From the NCBI RefSeq assembly GCF_009754945.1, contig NZ_WPIN01000009.1:186001-250000 (forward strand): a stretch of 64,000 nt of DNA, given 5' to 3'. Position numbers and translations under genes: made by a program. Under the pieces are notes generated by a model. The model ran no database searches and was not told the origin of the DNA. It saw nothing but the letters and a program-made list of their open reading frames with translations. This DNA is from Spirosoma arboris (GTDB lineage Bacteria > Bacteroidota > Bacteroidia > Cytophagales > Spirosomataceae). Below are positions 53,194 to 62,998 of this stretch, one piece after another (position 1 is the stretch's first letter; the number at the start of each line of letters is the position of its first letter).

Positions 53194-55653
53194 TTATTCA
53201 CTGCGTAAACTTTTCACTGGATTCATCAAGGCGGCTTTCACACTTTGGAAACTTACGGTTAACAAGGCAATACCTATCGCCAACAGACCCGCTAACGCAA
53301 ATAGCCACCATTCGATGTCGATTTTGTAGGCGAAATCCTGAAGCCACTGATTCATCACGTACCAGGCAACCGGAGTGGCGACTACGATGGCTATGAGCAC
53401 TAATTTAAGGAAATCGGTGGAAAGTAAGGCCACAATGCTCGCAACTGATGCACCAAGGACTTTGCGTAGCCCTATTTCTTTCGTGCGCTGATTGGCAGCA
53501 AAGGTGATAAGCCCGAATAAACCAAGGCACGAAATGAAAATGGAGATAGCGGCAAAAATTCGGAAGGCGTCGAAGACGAGTTGCTCAATGATGTAATTCT
53601 TCGTGAGGGCTTCGTTCAGAAAAGTGTACTGATACACATCGTCGGGAAACAGCTTTTTCCAGGTCGTTTCGATGAAACTGAGCGTTTGTGGAAGGCTTAA
53701 CAAGCGACCATTTTGCGTTTGTATCTGTAAATGAATCTGATCGTAGAAGCCTGTATTCCAGCACATCATGACACAGGGCTTAATGGGCTGTTGCAGGGAT
53801 GTATTATGAAAATCCTTCACAACACCCAGAATAGGTGCGACGCCTTCATTAATGATAATGGTTTGACCAATAGCCTTCTCGGGTGTTAGCCCCAGCAGTT
53901 GAACCATCGTTTCATTGACCACAAACGCATTGAAAGGCTTCCCTTCCGGCAAATCATTGGATTGGGTAAACCAGCGTCCGGCTACTATTTTTAGGCCGAA
54001 AAGTGATTGGTAGGCCAGATCGACGAACTTCTCTTCGGCCTGTCGATTCATTTGTTCCGCTTCGGATTTCAGTCGGAAACTGGTGCCGTAATGGTTATTG
54101 GTAATGGGGGCTCCTGAACCAAAACTGACATTGGTAACATTGGGGTTTTGCAGTAATTGATTCCGAAAGGTTGTCAGCTTTCCCGGTATCTGATTGCGCG
54201 GCCCGTTGATTGTCAGGACGGCATCTTTGGTGAAACCCAGCTCTTTATCCTTAAATAAATTCATTTGCCTGCTGGCCACAAACGTGCCAACGAGCAGGCC
54301 GTACGTAATGCAGAATTGTAAGACAATTAAGCCATGCCGAAGTGAAAAGCGATCTCGCCGTTGGGGAGTGATGTTCTTTAAGGCACTAATCGGCTGGAAA
54401 TTAGAGAGTACCAGGGCCGGATAAAAGCCAGCCAGTAAGGCAACAACCAAAATCAGCCCCGCACTAAAGGCCCAAATTGTGACATCGGCACTGAGATTCA
54501 GGTCAATGATCGTCAACGACTGATTCACCCAGTTCAGTAGTGCATTGAGCGCTCCCAGCGACAATAAACCCGCTACGACCGCAATCAGGAGCGTTTCGCC
54601 AATGAACTGACTGAATAACTGGACCTGCGTACTACCCACTACTTTGCGAACGCCCACTTCTTTTCGTCGTCGGATGGCCTGAGCGGTCGTTAGGTTAATG
54701 AAGTTGAAGGAAGCAATCAGAATCAGGAAAACGGCCAGACTCGCCAACCCCCAAAGCATATCCCGACTAACGACGTAGCTACCCAGCGAATTTCCGTATA
54801 ACGGTTCTGTATGAATCTCGGAAAGTGGTTGAAGCACGTAGCTAATCCGGCGAATGTCTTCCGGTTTCATGTACTTCTTTTGTAACGACACTAGTTGGCG
54901 TTCAACGGCTTTCGGATCGGTCCCAGCGGGTAACGTAACGTAGGTTGTTCCCTCATAATTACCCGACCAGTTCGTGGCCTGATATTGGTTGTTTGCTTTG
55001 AAAAAGGCATAGTTAATGAGCAGATCGAAGGGCAGATTCGTGTTGGAAGGTGGGTTGCGAATGATGCCCAATACGGTTAGCGCATTCGAGTTGTTTAGCG
55101 TTAGCTGTTTGCCCACTACCTGCTCAAGGTGGTCAGTATAACTGGCAAAATAGCGCTCCGCCAGTTTTTGCGTCAACACAACCGCATTGGGTTGTTGAAA
55201 GGCCGTTTGGGCATTTCCTGCCAGCCAGATGCCATTTGGAAAAGTGGTAGCAAAGTCGAAGGTTTGCAAATACTGAGCATCTGCAAACATAACGCGCTTT
55301 TCTTCAAACCGATGGACTGTCCCCCGGCTATCAACCGAATTAATCAGGCGGCTTTCAGGCCCCGCCGTCTGCGTAACGCCAACCCCCGGAATATCCTGAC
55401 GGATAGCTTCGGCTAAAGGATAAGCCGTTGTGGGCCAGTGCTGCACACTCTCCGACGTTCGATTGTGTTGCACAACCCGATAAATCCGACCCGCATTCGT
55501 GTGCGATTGATCGAAGCTAAGTTCGTAGCGGACGAAGAGATAGATGACTAAACAGCAGGTTATCCCCAGCGTCAATCCCAGTACGTTAATAACCGCGTTT
55601 GTCTTATCGGCCCAAAGACGGCGAAAAGCGATTTTGAAATAGTTCGTTAGCAT
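53194..55653 (-). CDS. FtsX/MacB-like ABC transporter permease (copy F)
   Basis: 819 residues, the longest copy. N-terminus MLTNYFKIAFRRLWADKTNAVIN; mid motif FINLTTAQAIRRRKEVGVRKVVGSTQVQ; C-terminal module NQRTKEIGLRKVLGASVAS from about 721. The last 60 residues return to the common sequence (IDIEWWLFALAGLLAIGIA). Gaps of 23 bp to E and 15 bp to G indicate one transcript. Confidence 0.93.
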   Translation of the reverse strand: MLTNYFKIAFRRLWADKTNAVINVLGLTLGITCCLVIYLFVRYELSFDQSHTNAGRIYRVVQHNRTSESVQHWPTTAYPLAEAIRQDIPGVGVTQTAGPESRLINSVDSRGTVHRFEEKRVMFADAQYLQTFDFATTFPNGIWLAGNAQTAFQQPNAVVLTQKLAERYFASYTDHLEQVVGKQLTLNNSNALTVLGIIRNPPSNTNLPFDLLINYAFFKANNQYQATNWSGNYEGTTYVTLPAGTDPKAVERQLVSLQKKYMKPEDIRRISYVLQPLSEIHTEPLYGNSLGSYVVSRDMLWGLASLAVFLILIASFNFINLTTAQAIRRRKEVGVRKVVGSTQVQLFSQFIGETLLIAVVAGLLSLGALNALLNWVNQSLTIIDLNLSADVTIWAFSAGLILVVALLAGFYPALVLSNFQPISALKNITPQRRDRFSLRHGLIVLQFCITYGLLVGTFVASRQMNLFKDKELGFTKDAVLTINGPRNQIPGKLTTFRNQLLQNPNVTNVSFGSGAPITNNHYGTSFRLKSEAEQMNRQAEEKFVDLAYQSLFGLKIVAGRWFTQSNDLPEGKPFNAFVVNETMVQLLGLTPEKAIGQTIIINEGVAPILGVVKDFHNTSLQQPIKPCVMMCWNTGFYDQIHLQIQTQNGRLLSLPQTLSFIETTWKKLFPDDVYQYTFLNEALTKNYIIEQLVFDAFRIFAAISIFISCLGLFGLITFAANQRTKEIGLRKVLGASVASIVALLSTDFLKLVLIAIVVATPVAWYVMNQWLQDFAYKIDIEWWLFALAGLLAIGIALLTVSFQSVKAALMNPVKSLRSE

Positions 55654-55668
55654 AGGGGAGTGGGTTTA

Positions 55669-58047
55669 CTATTCAGATCGTAAACTTTTGACCGGGTTCA
55701 TCAGGGCGGCTTTGATGCTTTGGAAACTGATGGTCAATAGCGCAATACCTACTGCCGACAGCCCGGCCAACACGAATACCCACCATTCAATGTCGATGTG
55801 GTACGCGAAGTTTTGTAGCCACTGATTCATGACATACCAGGCAATTGGGCTGGCGATCAGAATGGCAACGCCCACTGGTTTCAGAAAATCGCCGGAAAGC
55901 AGACTTACCACACTGCCTACCGATGCGCCCAATACTTTGCGAACGCCAATTTCTTTGGTACGTTGCTGGGCCGAAAAAGAGGCTAAACCAAACAGACCCA
56001 AGCAGGCGATGAAAATGGCTAAACCGGCGAAAATGCTCAAAATCGTTTGCTGACGTAGATCCGCCTGGTACATCTGGTCGAATTGTTGGTCTAAAAAGTG
56101 GTACTCGAACGGATAAGCCGGTCGCGTTTTAGCATACAACTGTCGAATGGTCTCGACCGTAGCGGGCAGGTCGCCGGGTCTCAGCTTAATCAAAGCGGCA
56201 CGCCGGTCGTCGTTGGGCGCAATCACCAACGGCTCTATGGGGTCTTTTAAGGAAAGGAAATTAAAATCCTCGACCACCCCAATAATTGTCCGGTTCGTGC
56301 TGTCTTGTATTGTATTTTTTATCCACTTGCCAATGGCTTCTTTCGGAGTCCAGCCCAGTCTAGCAGCCGCCGTTCGATTAATTAGAACAGCACGAGCCGT
56401 ATCGGTGGGGAACTGGGGCGAAAAGTCCCGGCCCGCAATCACCTTCAAACCCAGGGTTTTTACATAATCGAAATCGGCAAACTCCGTTCGGGCTTTCCAT
56501 CGGTTGGGCTGAGACTCTACATCAAACATATGCCCATCGAAAAAACCACCCGGCTCGCCCGACATCATCGAAACGGCCTCCACCCGGCTCTGAGCAAGAA
56601 TCTCCGGCTTATGCGTCAGGAAGAAATTATAGATGTCGTTATTATCGATGGGGATTACCAGGGTTTGTTCTTTGTTATACCCAAGCTGTTTGTTTTTGAG
56701 ATAGCCCATTTGTTGAGTACCGATGGCAGTTCCGAGCATGAGTAATATCGAAATACTGAACTGCACCACCACCAGCACCTGCCTTAAGGAAATACCACCT
56801 TTGCCTAATCGTAATTTACCTTTCAGTGCCTGAATGGGCGAAAAGGCTGCCAGTACAAACGCCGGATAACTACCCGACAGGAAACCCGCTACCACCATAA
56901 TTCCGATCAGAAAGAGCACGATCGGCAGCGCATAAACGGCCAGGTTCAACGGGTAGCCTAGCAGTTGTCTGTAAGCCGGTAAAACCAATGCCAGCAAGCC
57001 TACCGAGAGTAGGCACGAGAGGGCTGTTAACAGGAGTGATTCGCCAATGAACTGCCACACCAGATGCCCTTTAATGGCCCCTAATACTTTCCGAACCCCA
57101 ATTTCTTTTGATCGCTCTACCGCCCGAACCGTCGACAGGTTCATGAAATTGATGCAGGCCACCAATAGAATCAGAATAGCAATTGACAGGAAGATATAAA
57201 CCACTCGTTTATCGCCATGTTTGGCCCCGTCGAAGACTGCCTGTTCAAAGTAAATATCGTGTAACGGTGTGAGTGACAGGGTAAAATGAAAGCCGGACTC
57301 TTTCATAATAAGCCCCATGTGTTTATCCATAAAGCGCGGAAAATTTCGCTCAATCTGTTCTTCACTGGCCGTTGGGTCAAGCTGCACGTAGGTGTAAATA
57401 CCGTTATTGATCCAGCGGGTCATGTAGCCCCGGTCTTTATAGTTTTCCAGTGGTATCACCAGATCAAAGTCCAGATGGGAATTAGCAGGCACATCCTGCG
57501 CAATCCCCGTGACTTTTAGGGGCAGATTTTTATCGACTTCAACGATTTTACCCATGGCGTTGTCGATACTACCAAAGTATTTTCTGGCTGTCGATTCGGT
57601 GAGCACGACACTCGCCGGTTCGAGCAATACCGTAGCTGGATCGCCTTTGATCAGCGGGAAGGAAAAGAACGTGAAAAAGTTAGGATCGACATCAATAATT
57701 TTCCGCTCGTGAAACGATTTGTCCTTGGAAGTTATCAAGGCATCGGTCGGGTTTACTCGTACTGCCTGCGTGATTTGCCCCTTAAAATCGTTCAGTAGTG
57801 CAGGCGCATAAGGCCCCGACAGGTAGGAAACTCCGACTTCTTTGCCCTCATTCTGTATGCCACGCATGACGCGATAGATGGATTTTCCATTTTTGTGGAA
57901 ATTATCTACGCTAAACTCATTCATGATGAACAGGAAGATCATCAGGCACACCGTAATACCCGTAGACAGGCCCAACAGGTTAATAATCGAAAAAACCTTG
58001 TTTCGGGTCAGATTGCGAAAAGCGATTTTGATATAGTTCGATAGCAT
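55669..58047 (-). CDS. FtsX/MacB-like ABC transporter permease (copy G)
   Basis: 792 residues. N-terminus MLSNYIKIAFRNLTRNKVFSIIN; mid motif FMNLSTVRAVERSKEIGVRKVLGAIKGH; second periplasmic domain GVVEDFNFLSLKD; C-terminal module QQRTKEIGVRKVLGASVGS from about 694. It has the same 15-bp spacing on both sides, to F and H. Confidence 0.93.
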   Translation of the reverse strand: MLSNYIKIAFRNLTRNKVFSIINLLGLSTGITVCLMIFLFIMNEFSVDNFHKNGKSIYRVMRGIQNEGKEVGVSYLSGPYAPALLNDFKGQITQAVRVNPTDALITSKDKSFHERKIIDVDPNFFTFFSFPLIKGDPATVLLEPASVVLTESTARKYFGSIDNAMGKIVEVDKNLPLKVTGIAQDVPANSHLDFDLVIPLENYKDRGYMTRWINNGIYTYVQLDPTASEEQIERNFPRFMDKHMGLIMKESGFHFTLSLTPLHDIYFEQAVFDGAKHGDKRVVYIFLSIAILILLVACINFMNLSTVRAVERSKEIGVRKVLGAIKGHLVWQFIGESLLLTALSCLLSVGLLALVLPAYRQLLGYPLNLAVYALPIVLFLIGIMVVAGFLSGSYPAFVLAAFSPIQALKGKLRLGKGGISLRQVLVVVQFSISILLMLGTAIGTQQMGYLKNKQLGYNKEQTLVIPIDNNDIYNFFLTHKPEILAQSRVEAVSMMSGEPGGFFDGHMFDVESQPNRWKARTEFADFDYVKTLGLKVIAGRDFSPQFPTDTARAVLINRTAAARLGWTPKEAIGKWIKNTIQDSTNRTIIGVVEDFNFLSLKDPIEPLVIAPNDDRRAALIKLRPGDLPATVETIRQLYAKTRPAYPFEYHFLDQQFDQMYQADLRQQTILSIFAGLAIFIACLGLFGLASFSAQQRTKEIGVRKVLGASVGSVVSLLSGDFLKPVGVAILIASPIAWYVMNQWLQNFAYHIDIEWWVFVLAGLSAVGIALLTISFQSIKAALMNPVKSLRSE

Positions 58048-58062
58048 GAGGGAGAGGTTTGG

Positions 58063-60456
58063 CTATTCAGATCGTAAACTCTTGACCGGATTCATCAAGG
58101 CGGCTTTGATACTTTGGAAACTGATCGTCAGCAAGGCAATGCCTATAGCCAACAGACCGGCGAGTGCGAAAATCCACCACTCGATGTCGAGCTTATAGGC
58201 GAATCCTTGCAGCCATTGATTCATGGCGTACCAGGCCAGGGGAGAGGCAATGACGATAGCGATCAACACTAGTTTCAGGAAATCTTTGGAAAGCAGGCTA
58301 ATAACACCACCAACGGATGCGCCTAACACTTTACGCACCCCAATCTCCTTAGTACGTTGTTCCGCCATGAACGCCGACAAACCGAACAAACCCAGGCAGG
58401 AAATAAAGATGGCCAGGAACGCGAAGTAATTAGCGAGACTGCCAACGACGGCTTCGCTTTTGTACAGCTTCTGATATTCATCGTCAATGAACCGGTACGC
58501 AAATGGAAACTTCGGATTCATCTCTTTCCACAGTGTTTCTATACTGGCCAGCGCCTGTGTTGTCTGACCCGGTTGCGTACGGATGATAAAATTATGCCTG
58601 TCAAGATCGGTACCTAAGCGCAGAATGATGGGCGTAATGGGGATGTGCAAGGACTGAAAATGAAAATCCTTCAGCACACCAACTATTTTTCCCGGCCTAT
58701 TCCACATCGTAATCGGTTGTCCAACGAGTGAACCAGTGACCTTGTTTTTGTTATCAATTCGCCGGGCAGCTGCTTCATTGATCAGGTAATTGGTGGTGTC
58801 TGTCCCGAATTCCGGCGAAAAATCGCGGCCTTCTACGGTTAATTTCAGGGTTTTAATGAGATCATAGCCCACCGCTGTTTGGGTAAATTCGATGTTTGAA
58901 TTCGGGTCTTTTCCGGGCCATTTTATGCCACCTGTACTGCTGCCAATATTGTTAGGTGCTTCCTGCATGGATGATACCGACATGATTCCGGGCTTGCGCA
59001 ACAACTCATCTTTAAATGTTTTGTAGGTCGACATTGTCGCGAGGTCTCCTTCAATTGGGATGTAAAGCAGATTCTCGCGGTCGTAACCAAGGTTTGTCGT
59101 TTGCACATAATTGACCTGCCGATACACGATGATCGTACCGACAATGAGCAACATGGATAAGACAAACTGGAAGACAACCAAACCCTGCCGGAATAACCGG
59201 GCGCCTGAACCAAACTTGAGCGAACCCTTCAATACCCGAACCGGCTCAAGTGATGATAAAAACAGGGCGGGGTAGCTACCAGCAATCAATCCGGTGAGTA
59301 ACGCCATACCAATTAGCAATAACCAGAAGGAATATTGGGTGGAATTCAGGCTTATGTGCTTACCGGTTAATGTATTAAACTGAGGCAGCAGGAAGAAAAC
59401 AAGAGCCAGTGCAACGACTAACGCCAGAAAGGTAAACAACAACGCTTCGCCAATGAATTGACCGGCCAGTACACTCCGCACCGCACCAATTACCTTCCGA
59501 ACGCCCACTTCCTTCGCTCGTTTTACCGAACGGGCTGTGGCTAGGTTCATGAAATTGATGCAGGCAATCAGCAACAGAAATACGGCGACAATACTAAACA
59601 ACCGAACGTATTCAATGCGTCCGCCATCCTGTTTGCCATTCCTGAAGTTGGAATACAGATAACTATCGGGGTAAGCTTGCAGAAAGAGCTGGGCGTCGAA
59701 CCCTTTGCCCATGTCCTCCTTATTATACTTCCGCAAAAGCGGTAAGATCTTTGCATCCAGACTGGCTATGTTCGCGTCAGGCCGAACCATAATGCGGGTG
59801 TGTGGGCCGTTGCTGCCCCATTGTTTCATCCAGGGATTGCGGGCGATGCAATCCTGCCAGTTGAGTAGAAAGTCGTATTTGTCCGACGAATTTTCGGGTA
59901 GGTTTTCAAAGACAGCGTTGACCTGATAGTCTTGTTTATTGTCAATGCGGATGCTTTTGCCAAGAGCGGCTACCGGATTGCCGAAATAGAATTCAGCGAC
60001 TTTTCGGGAGATGGCCAGACTGTTCGGGGAGTTCAGTGCCGTTTGCGGTGTTCCGGCCAGGAGCGGAATCGTGAACATCTTAAACCAGTCGGCTCCAGCC
60101 CAGTGGCCTGATTCTTTATTAATCTTGTCACCAACGGCAAATGTCATTTGGGCATCCCAGCCCGTATAGCTAGCTGCATAGACAATTTCGGGAAATAGCT
60201 TTTTCAGCTCGTCGGCGAGTATACCTGGTGTGTACTTTCCTGCGTCTACCTTCCCATCATAGTATTGGCGTTGCATAACATTATACAACTGAGGACCATT
60301 GGCGTGGAAGTTATCCACATTTAGCTCATCCTTTATCCACAGAAAGATCAGCAGGCTACACGCCATGCCGAGCGACAATCCTAAAACGTTGATAGCCGAG
60401 AAGGCTTTGTTGCGAATAATGTTTCGCCAGGCGATTTTGATGTAGTTGAGAAGCAT
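58063..60456 (-). CDS. FtsX/MacB-like ABC transporter permease (copy H)
   Basis: 797 residues. N-terminus MLLNYIKIAWRNIIRNKAFSAIN; DGGRIEYVRLFSIVAVF before the mid TM block; FMNLATARSVKRAKEVGVRKVIGAVRS; C-terminal module from about 699. It is strikingly similar to C over the whole length (for example RVLKGSLKFGSGARLFRQGLVV versus the C equivalent RVLKGTLRFGAGAQLFRRGLVV), so C and H are recent duplicates now separated by other copies. A palindrome separates it from I. Confidence 0.93.
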   Translation of the reverse strand: MLLNYIKIAWRNIIRNKAFSAINVLGLSLGMACSLLIFLWIKDELNVDNFHANGPQLYNVMQRQYYDGKVDAGKYTPGILADELKKLFPEIVYAASYTGWDAQMTFAVGDKINKESGHWAGADWFKMFTIPLLAGTPQTALNSPNSLAISRKVAEFYFGNPVAALGKSIRIDNKQDYQVNAVFENLPENSSDKYDFLLNWQDCIARNPWMKQWGSNGPHTRIMVRPDANIASLDAKILPLLRKYNKEDMGKGFDAQLFLQAYPDSYLYSNFRNGKQDGGRIEYVRLFSIVAVFLLLIACINFMNLATARSVKRAKEVGVRKVIGAVRSVLAGQFIGEALLFTFLALVVALALVFFLLPQFNTLTGKHISLNSTQYSFWLLLIGMALLTGLIAGSYPALFLSSLEPVRVLKGSLKFGSGARLFRQGLVVFQFVLSMLLIVGTIIVYRQVNYVQTTNLGYDRENLLYIPIEGDLATMSTYKTFKDELLRKPGIMSVSSMQEAPNNIGSSTGGIKWPGKDPNSNIEFTQTAVGYDLIKTLKLTVEGRDFSPEFGTDTTNYLINEAAARRIDNKNKVTGSLVGQPITMWNRPGKIVGVLKDFHFQSLHIPITPIILRLGTDLDRHNFIIRTQPGQTTQALASIETLWKEMNPKFPFAYRFIDDEYQKLYKSEAVVGSLANYFAFLAIFISCLGLFGLSAFMAEQRTKEIGVRKVLGASVGGVISLLSKDFLKLVLIAIVIASPLAWYAMNQWLQGFAYKLDIEWWIFALAGLLAIGIALLTISFQSIKAALMNPVKSLRSE

Positions 60457-60460
60457 AGGT

Positions 60461-60534
60461 GTAATGCCGACCGTCCCGGTCGGGTGTTAAATAGTTTATT
60501 CGCGATGTCGCCCGACCGGGACGGTCGGTATTAC
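60461..60534. repeat. 24-bp-arm palindrome, ACCGTCCCGGTCGGG family
   Basis: 60461-60484 pairs with 60511-60534 with one mismatch. The right arm contains the stop codon (60531-60533) of permease I, and the left arm begins 5 bp before the start of H. A related but more degenerate palindrome lies between I and J. Confidence 0.92.
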
Positions 60535-62897
60535 TCAGAACGTAACGATTTCACCGGATTCATCAGCGCAGCTTTCACGCTTTGGAAACTCACTGTCAAC
60601 AACGCAATAAACACGGCCATGAGACCAGCTACCGCAAATACCCACCACTCAATGTCGAGCTTAAAGGCAAAACCCGCTAACCACTGACTCATGGCATACC
60701 ACGCCAAAGGCGTAGCTAAGACAATGGCAATGAAAACTGGTTTCAGGAAATCAACGGATAGCAGACTGACAATACCCGTAACCGATGCGCCCAGCACTTT
60801 GCGAACGCCAATCTCTTTGGTACGTTGCTCAGCGGTAAACATCGCCAAACCGAATAGCCCTAAACATGAAATGAAGATGGCCAGAAACGCAAACACATTG
60901 GCTAGCTGGCTAACTAAGGTTTCGCTGTGGTACTGCCGATTGAACTCGTCGTCGGCAAAGTGATAATCGAATGGGTATTTGGGGTTGAGTGCTTTCCAGG
61001 TGTTTTCCAAAGCCGCGAGTGTCTCTTTCGTTTTGCCGGGTTGCGTTTTCACAATGGCGAATCCGAACGAGGACGCTGGCTGGAAGTTGACCATAAGCGC
61101 GGCAATGGGATCATGCAGCGAATGAATATGGAAATCTTTCATCACTCCGATAATCGTTCCTTTTCGGCCATTATAGACGATTGGCTGACCAACCGGATTC
61201 TTAAGGTTCATGACCTTCGCGGCTGTCTCGTTGATAAGAATATTCGCCGAATCGGTACCGAACGATGGGGAGAAATCACGACCGGCTGCCAGTTGAATCT
61301 TCATCGTTTTGGTGAAGTCGTAGCTGGCCTCCAGTTGCCAGAGACCCGTTTTGTCGTCGGCGGCTTTGCCCGGCCAACTAATACCGTCCGTTGCCATTCC
61401 GATGCTGGTTGGCATGCTTGACGCTCGTGTCATGTTCTGCACCGTACCCGATTGCAGCATCTGCTGTTTAAAGGCGTCATACTTGCCAGTTAAAGTGCCT
61501 TCAAGCGGTACATAAATGATGTTTTCGCGATCAAGGCCCAGGTTGAGCGTTTGTATGTAGTTCATCTGCCGAAAAACTATGGCCGTGCAGACAATGAGCG
61601 CAATCGACAACGTAAACTGAAATACAACCAGTCCCCGACGGAGTAAAGCCGCGCTCGGCTTAAACTTAAGGGAGCCCTTAAGTACGGTAATCGGATTCAT
61701 CGATGCGAGCACCAGCGCTGGGTAGCTTCCGGCAATAAATCCGGTCAGGAGCGTAAATCCGAGGATTGTCAAAATGAATTGAGGCTCCGAAAAGGGAATC
61801 GACAGATGTTTTTCGGTTAATGAGTTGAACGTGGGTATCAACGCCAGTACCAGAATCAGTGCTACTATGACCGATAGGAATGTTGTCAGAACGGCTTCGG
61901 CCATAAACTGACCAAACAACAAACCTTTAACCGCCCCAACCACTTTCCGTACGCCTACTTCCTTCGCCCGTTTTACGGATCGGGCCGTAGCCAGATTCAT
62001 AAAGTTGACGCAGGCAATCAGCAGAATAAAAATAGCCACAATGGAGAACAACCGAACGTATTCGATTCGTCCACCGTCGGCAATACCTTTGGTGAATTTG
62101 GAATACAGATACATCTCGCGATAGGGTTGCAGGGCCATCGACTTGTCTTTCACCGTTGGATCTTTGTGGTGCAGAAAATCCTGAATCTTCGCGTCAATAT
62201 TCGCCAGTGAAGCATCGGGGCGAAGCCTTACATACGTAGGCGGGCCGTAGTGATCGAAACCCGCCACCATCCAGGAATTGTCGATGAAACAATTGGCAAC
62301 GGGCAGCACGAAATCAAACTGAAGAGACGAGTTGTGCGGCACATTGGCCGATACGCCCGTTACCATGTAATCCCGCTTATCATCGACCCGAATAATTTTG
62401 CCGATTGGGTTCTCTGCACCAAAATAAGCCTCAGCCATTTTTTGCGAAATGACCATGTTATTCGGAGCGGCTAAAACGGTTTTGGGGTCGCCCTGCAACA
62501 AAGGAAATTCGAACATGCTGAAGAAGCTGGGACTGGCATAGCGACCGTTTTCTTTTCCGATTTTTGTACCAATGGAAACAAGTTGTTTGTAATCCCAGAT
62601 AACCGTGCAGGCTTCCGTAATCTCCGGAATTTCCTGTTTCAACGCTTCCGAAAGACGACCTGGCGTTGCGTCCATACTGTTCGCTATGCTTCCGTTTTTC
62701 TCTTTGTTGTGAATAACGACCTTATAAAGCTGGTCGCTGTCGGGCAGGAAGGTGTCGTAACTACGCTCATCCTGCACCCATAGATAAATGAATAGGCTAC
62801 AGGTAATTCCCAGTCCCAGGCCGAGAATATTAATGGCCGAAAAGCTCTTGTTTCGAGTCAGATTTCGCCAGGCGATTTTGATGTAGTTCGTTAGCAT
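60531..62897 (-). CDS. FtsX/MacB-like ABC transporter permease (copy I)
   Basis: 788 residues, the shortest complete copy. N-terminus MLTNYIKIAWRNLTRNKSFSAIN; DGGRIEYVRLFSIVAIF and FMNLATARSVKRAKEVGVRKVVGAVKG; C-terminal module from about 690 (TEQRTKEIG...). It belongs to the C/H subgroup. The last four residues of the gene are coded within the palindrome edge at 60534. Confidence 0.93.
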   Translation of the reverse strand: MLTNYIKIAWRNLTRNKSFSAINILGLGLGITCSLFIYLWVQDERSYDTFLPDSDQLYKVVIHNKEKNGSIANSMDATPGRLSEALKQEIPEITEACTVIWDYKQLVSIGTKIGKENGRYASPSFFSMFEFPLLQGDPKTVLAAPNNMVISQKMAEAYFGAENPIGKIIRVDDKRDYMVTGVSANVPHNSSLQFDFVLPVANCFIDNSWMVAGFDHYGPPTYVRLRPDASLANIDAKIQDFLHHKDPTVKDKSMALQPYREMYLYSKFTKGIADGGRIEYVRLFSIVAIFILLIACVNFMNLATARSVKRAKEVGVRKVVGAVKGLLFGQFMAEAVLTTFLSVIVALILVLALIPTFNSLTEKHLSIPFSEPQFILTILGFTLLTGFIAGSYPALVLASMNPITVLKGSLKFKPSAALLRRGLVVFQFTLSIALIVCTAIVFRQMNYIQTLNLGLDRENIIYVPLEGTLTGKYDAFKQQMLQSGTVQNMTRASSMPTSIGMATDGISWPGKAADDKTGLWQLEASYDFTKTMKIQLAAGRDFSPSFGTDSANILINETAAKVMNLKNPVGQPIVYNGRKGTIIGVMKDFHIHSLHDPIAALMVNFQPASSFGFAIVKTQPGKTKETLAALENTWKALNPKYPFDYHFADDEFNRQYHSETLVSQLANVFAFLAIFISCLGLFGLAMFTAEQRTKEIGVRKVLGASVTGIVSLLSVDFLKPVFIAIVLATPLAWYAMSQWLAGFAFKLDIEWWVFAVAGLMAVFIALLTVSFQSVKAALMNPVKSLRSE

Positions 62898-62912
62898 AGG
62901 TTGTAGTGCCGC

Positions 62913-62998
62913 TCCGGCGGCCCGGCGACCGGGACGGTCGGGTTATAAATAGGATATGCAGAATAGACTTTTTTACATCCGACCGGAACGGTCGGTAC
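62913..62998. repeat. Degenerate palindrome, ACCGTCCCGGTCGGG family, copy 2
   Basis: GTAGTGCCG and ACCGGGACGGTCGGG on the left; CCGACCGGAACGGTCGGTACTAC on the right. The outer bases pair, but the middle is altered. It fills the gap between permeases I and J, as its relative does between H and I. Confidence 0.75.
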
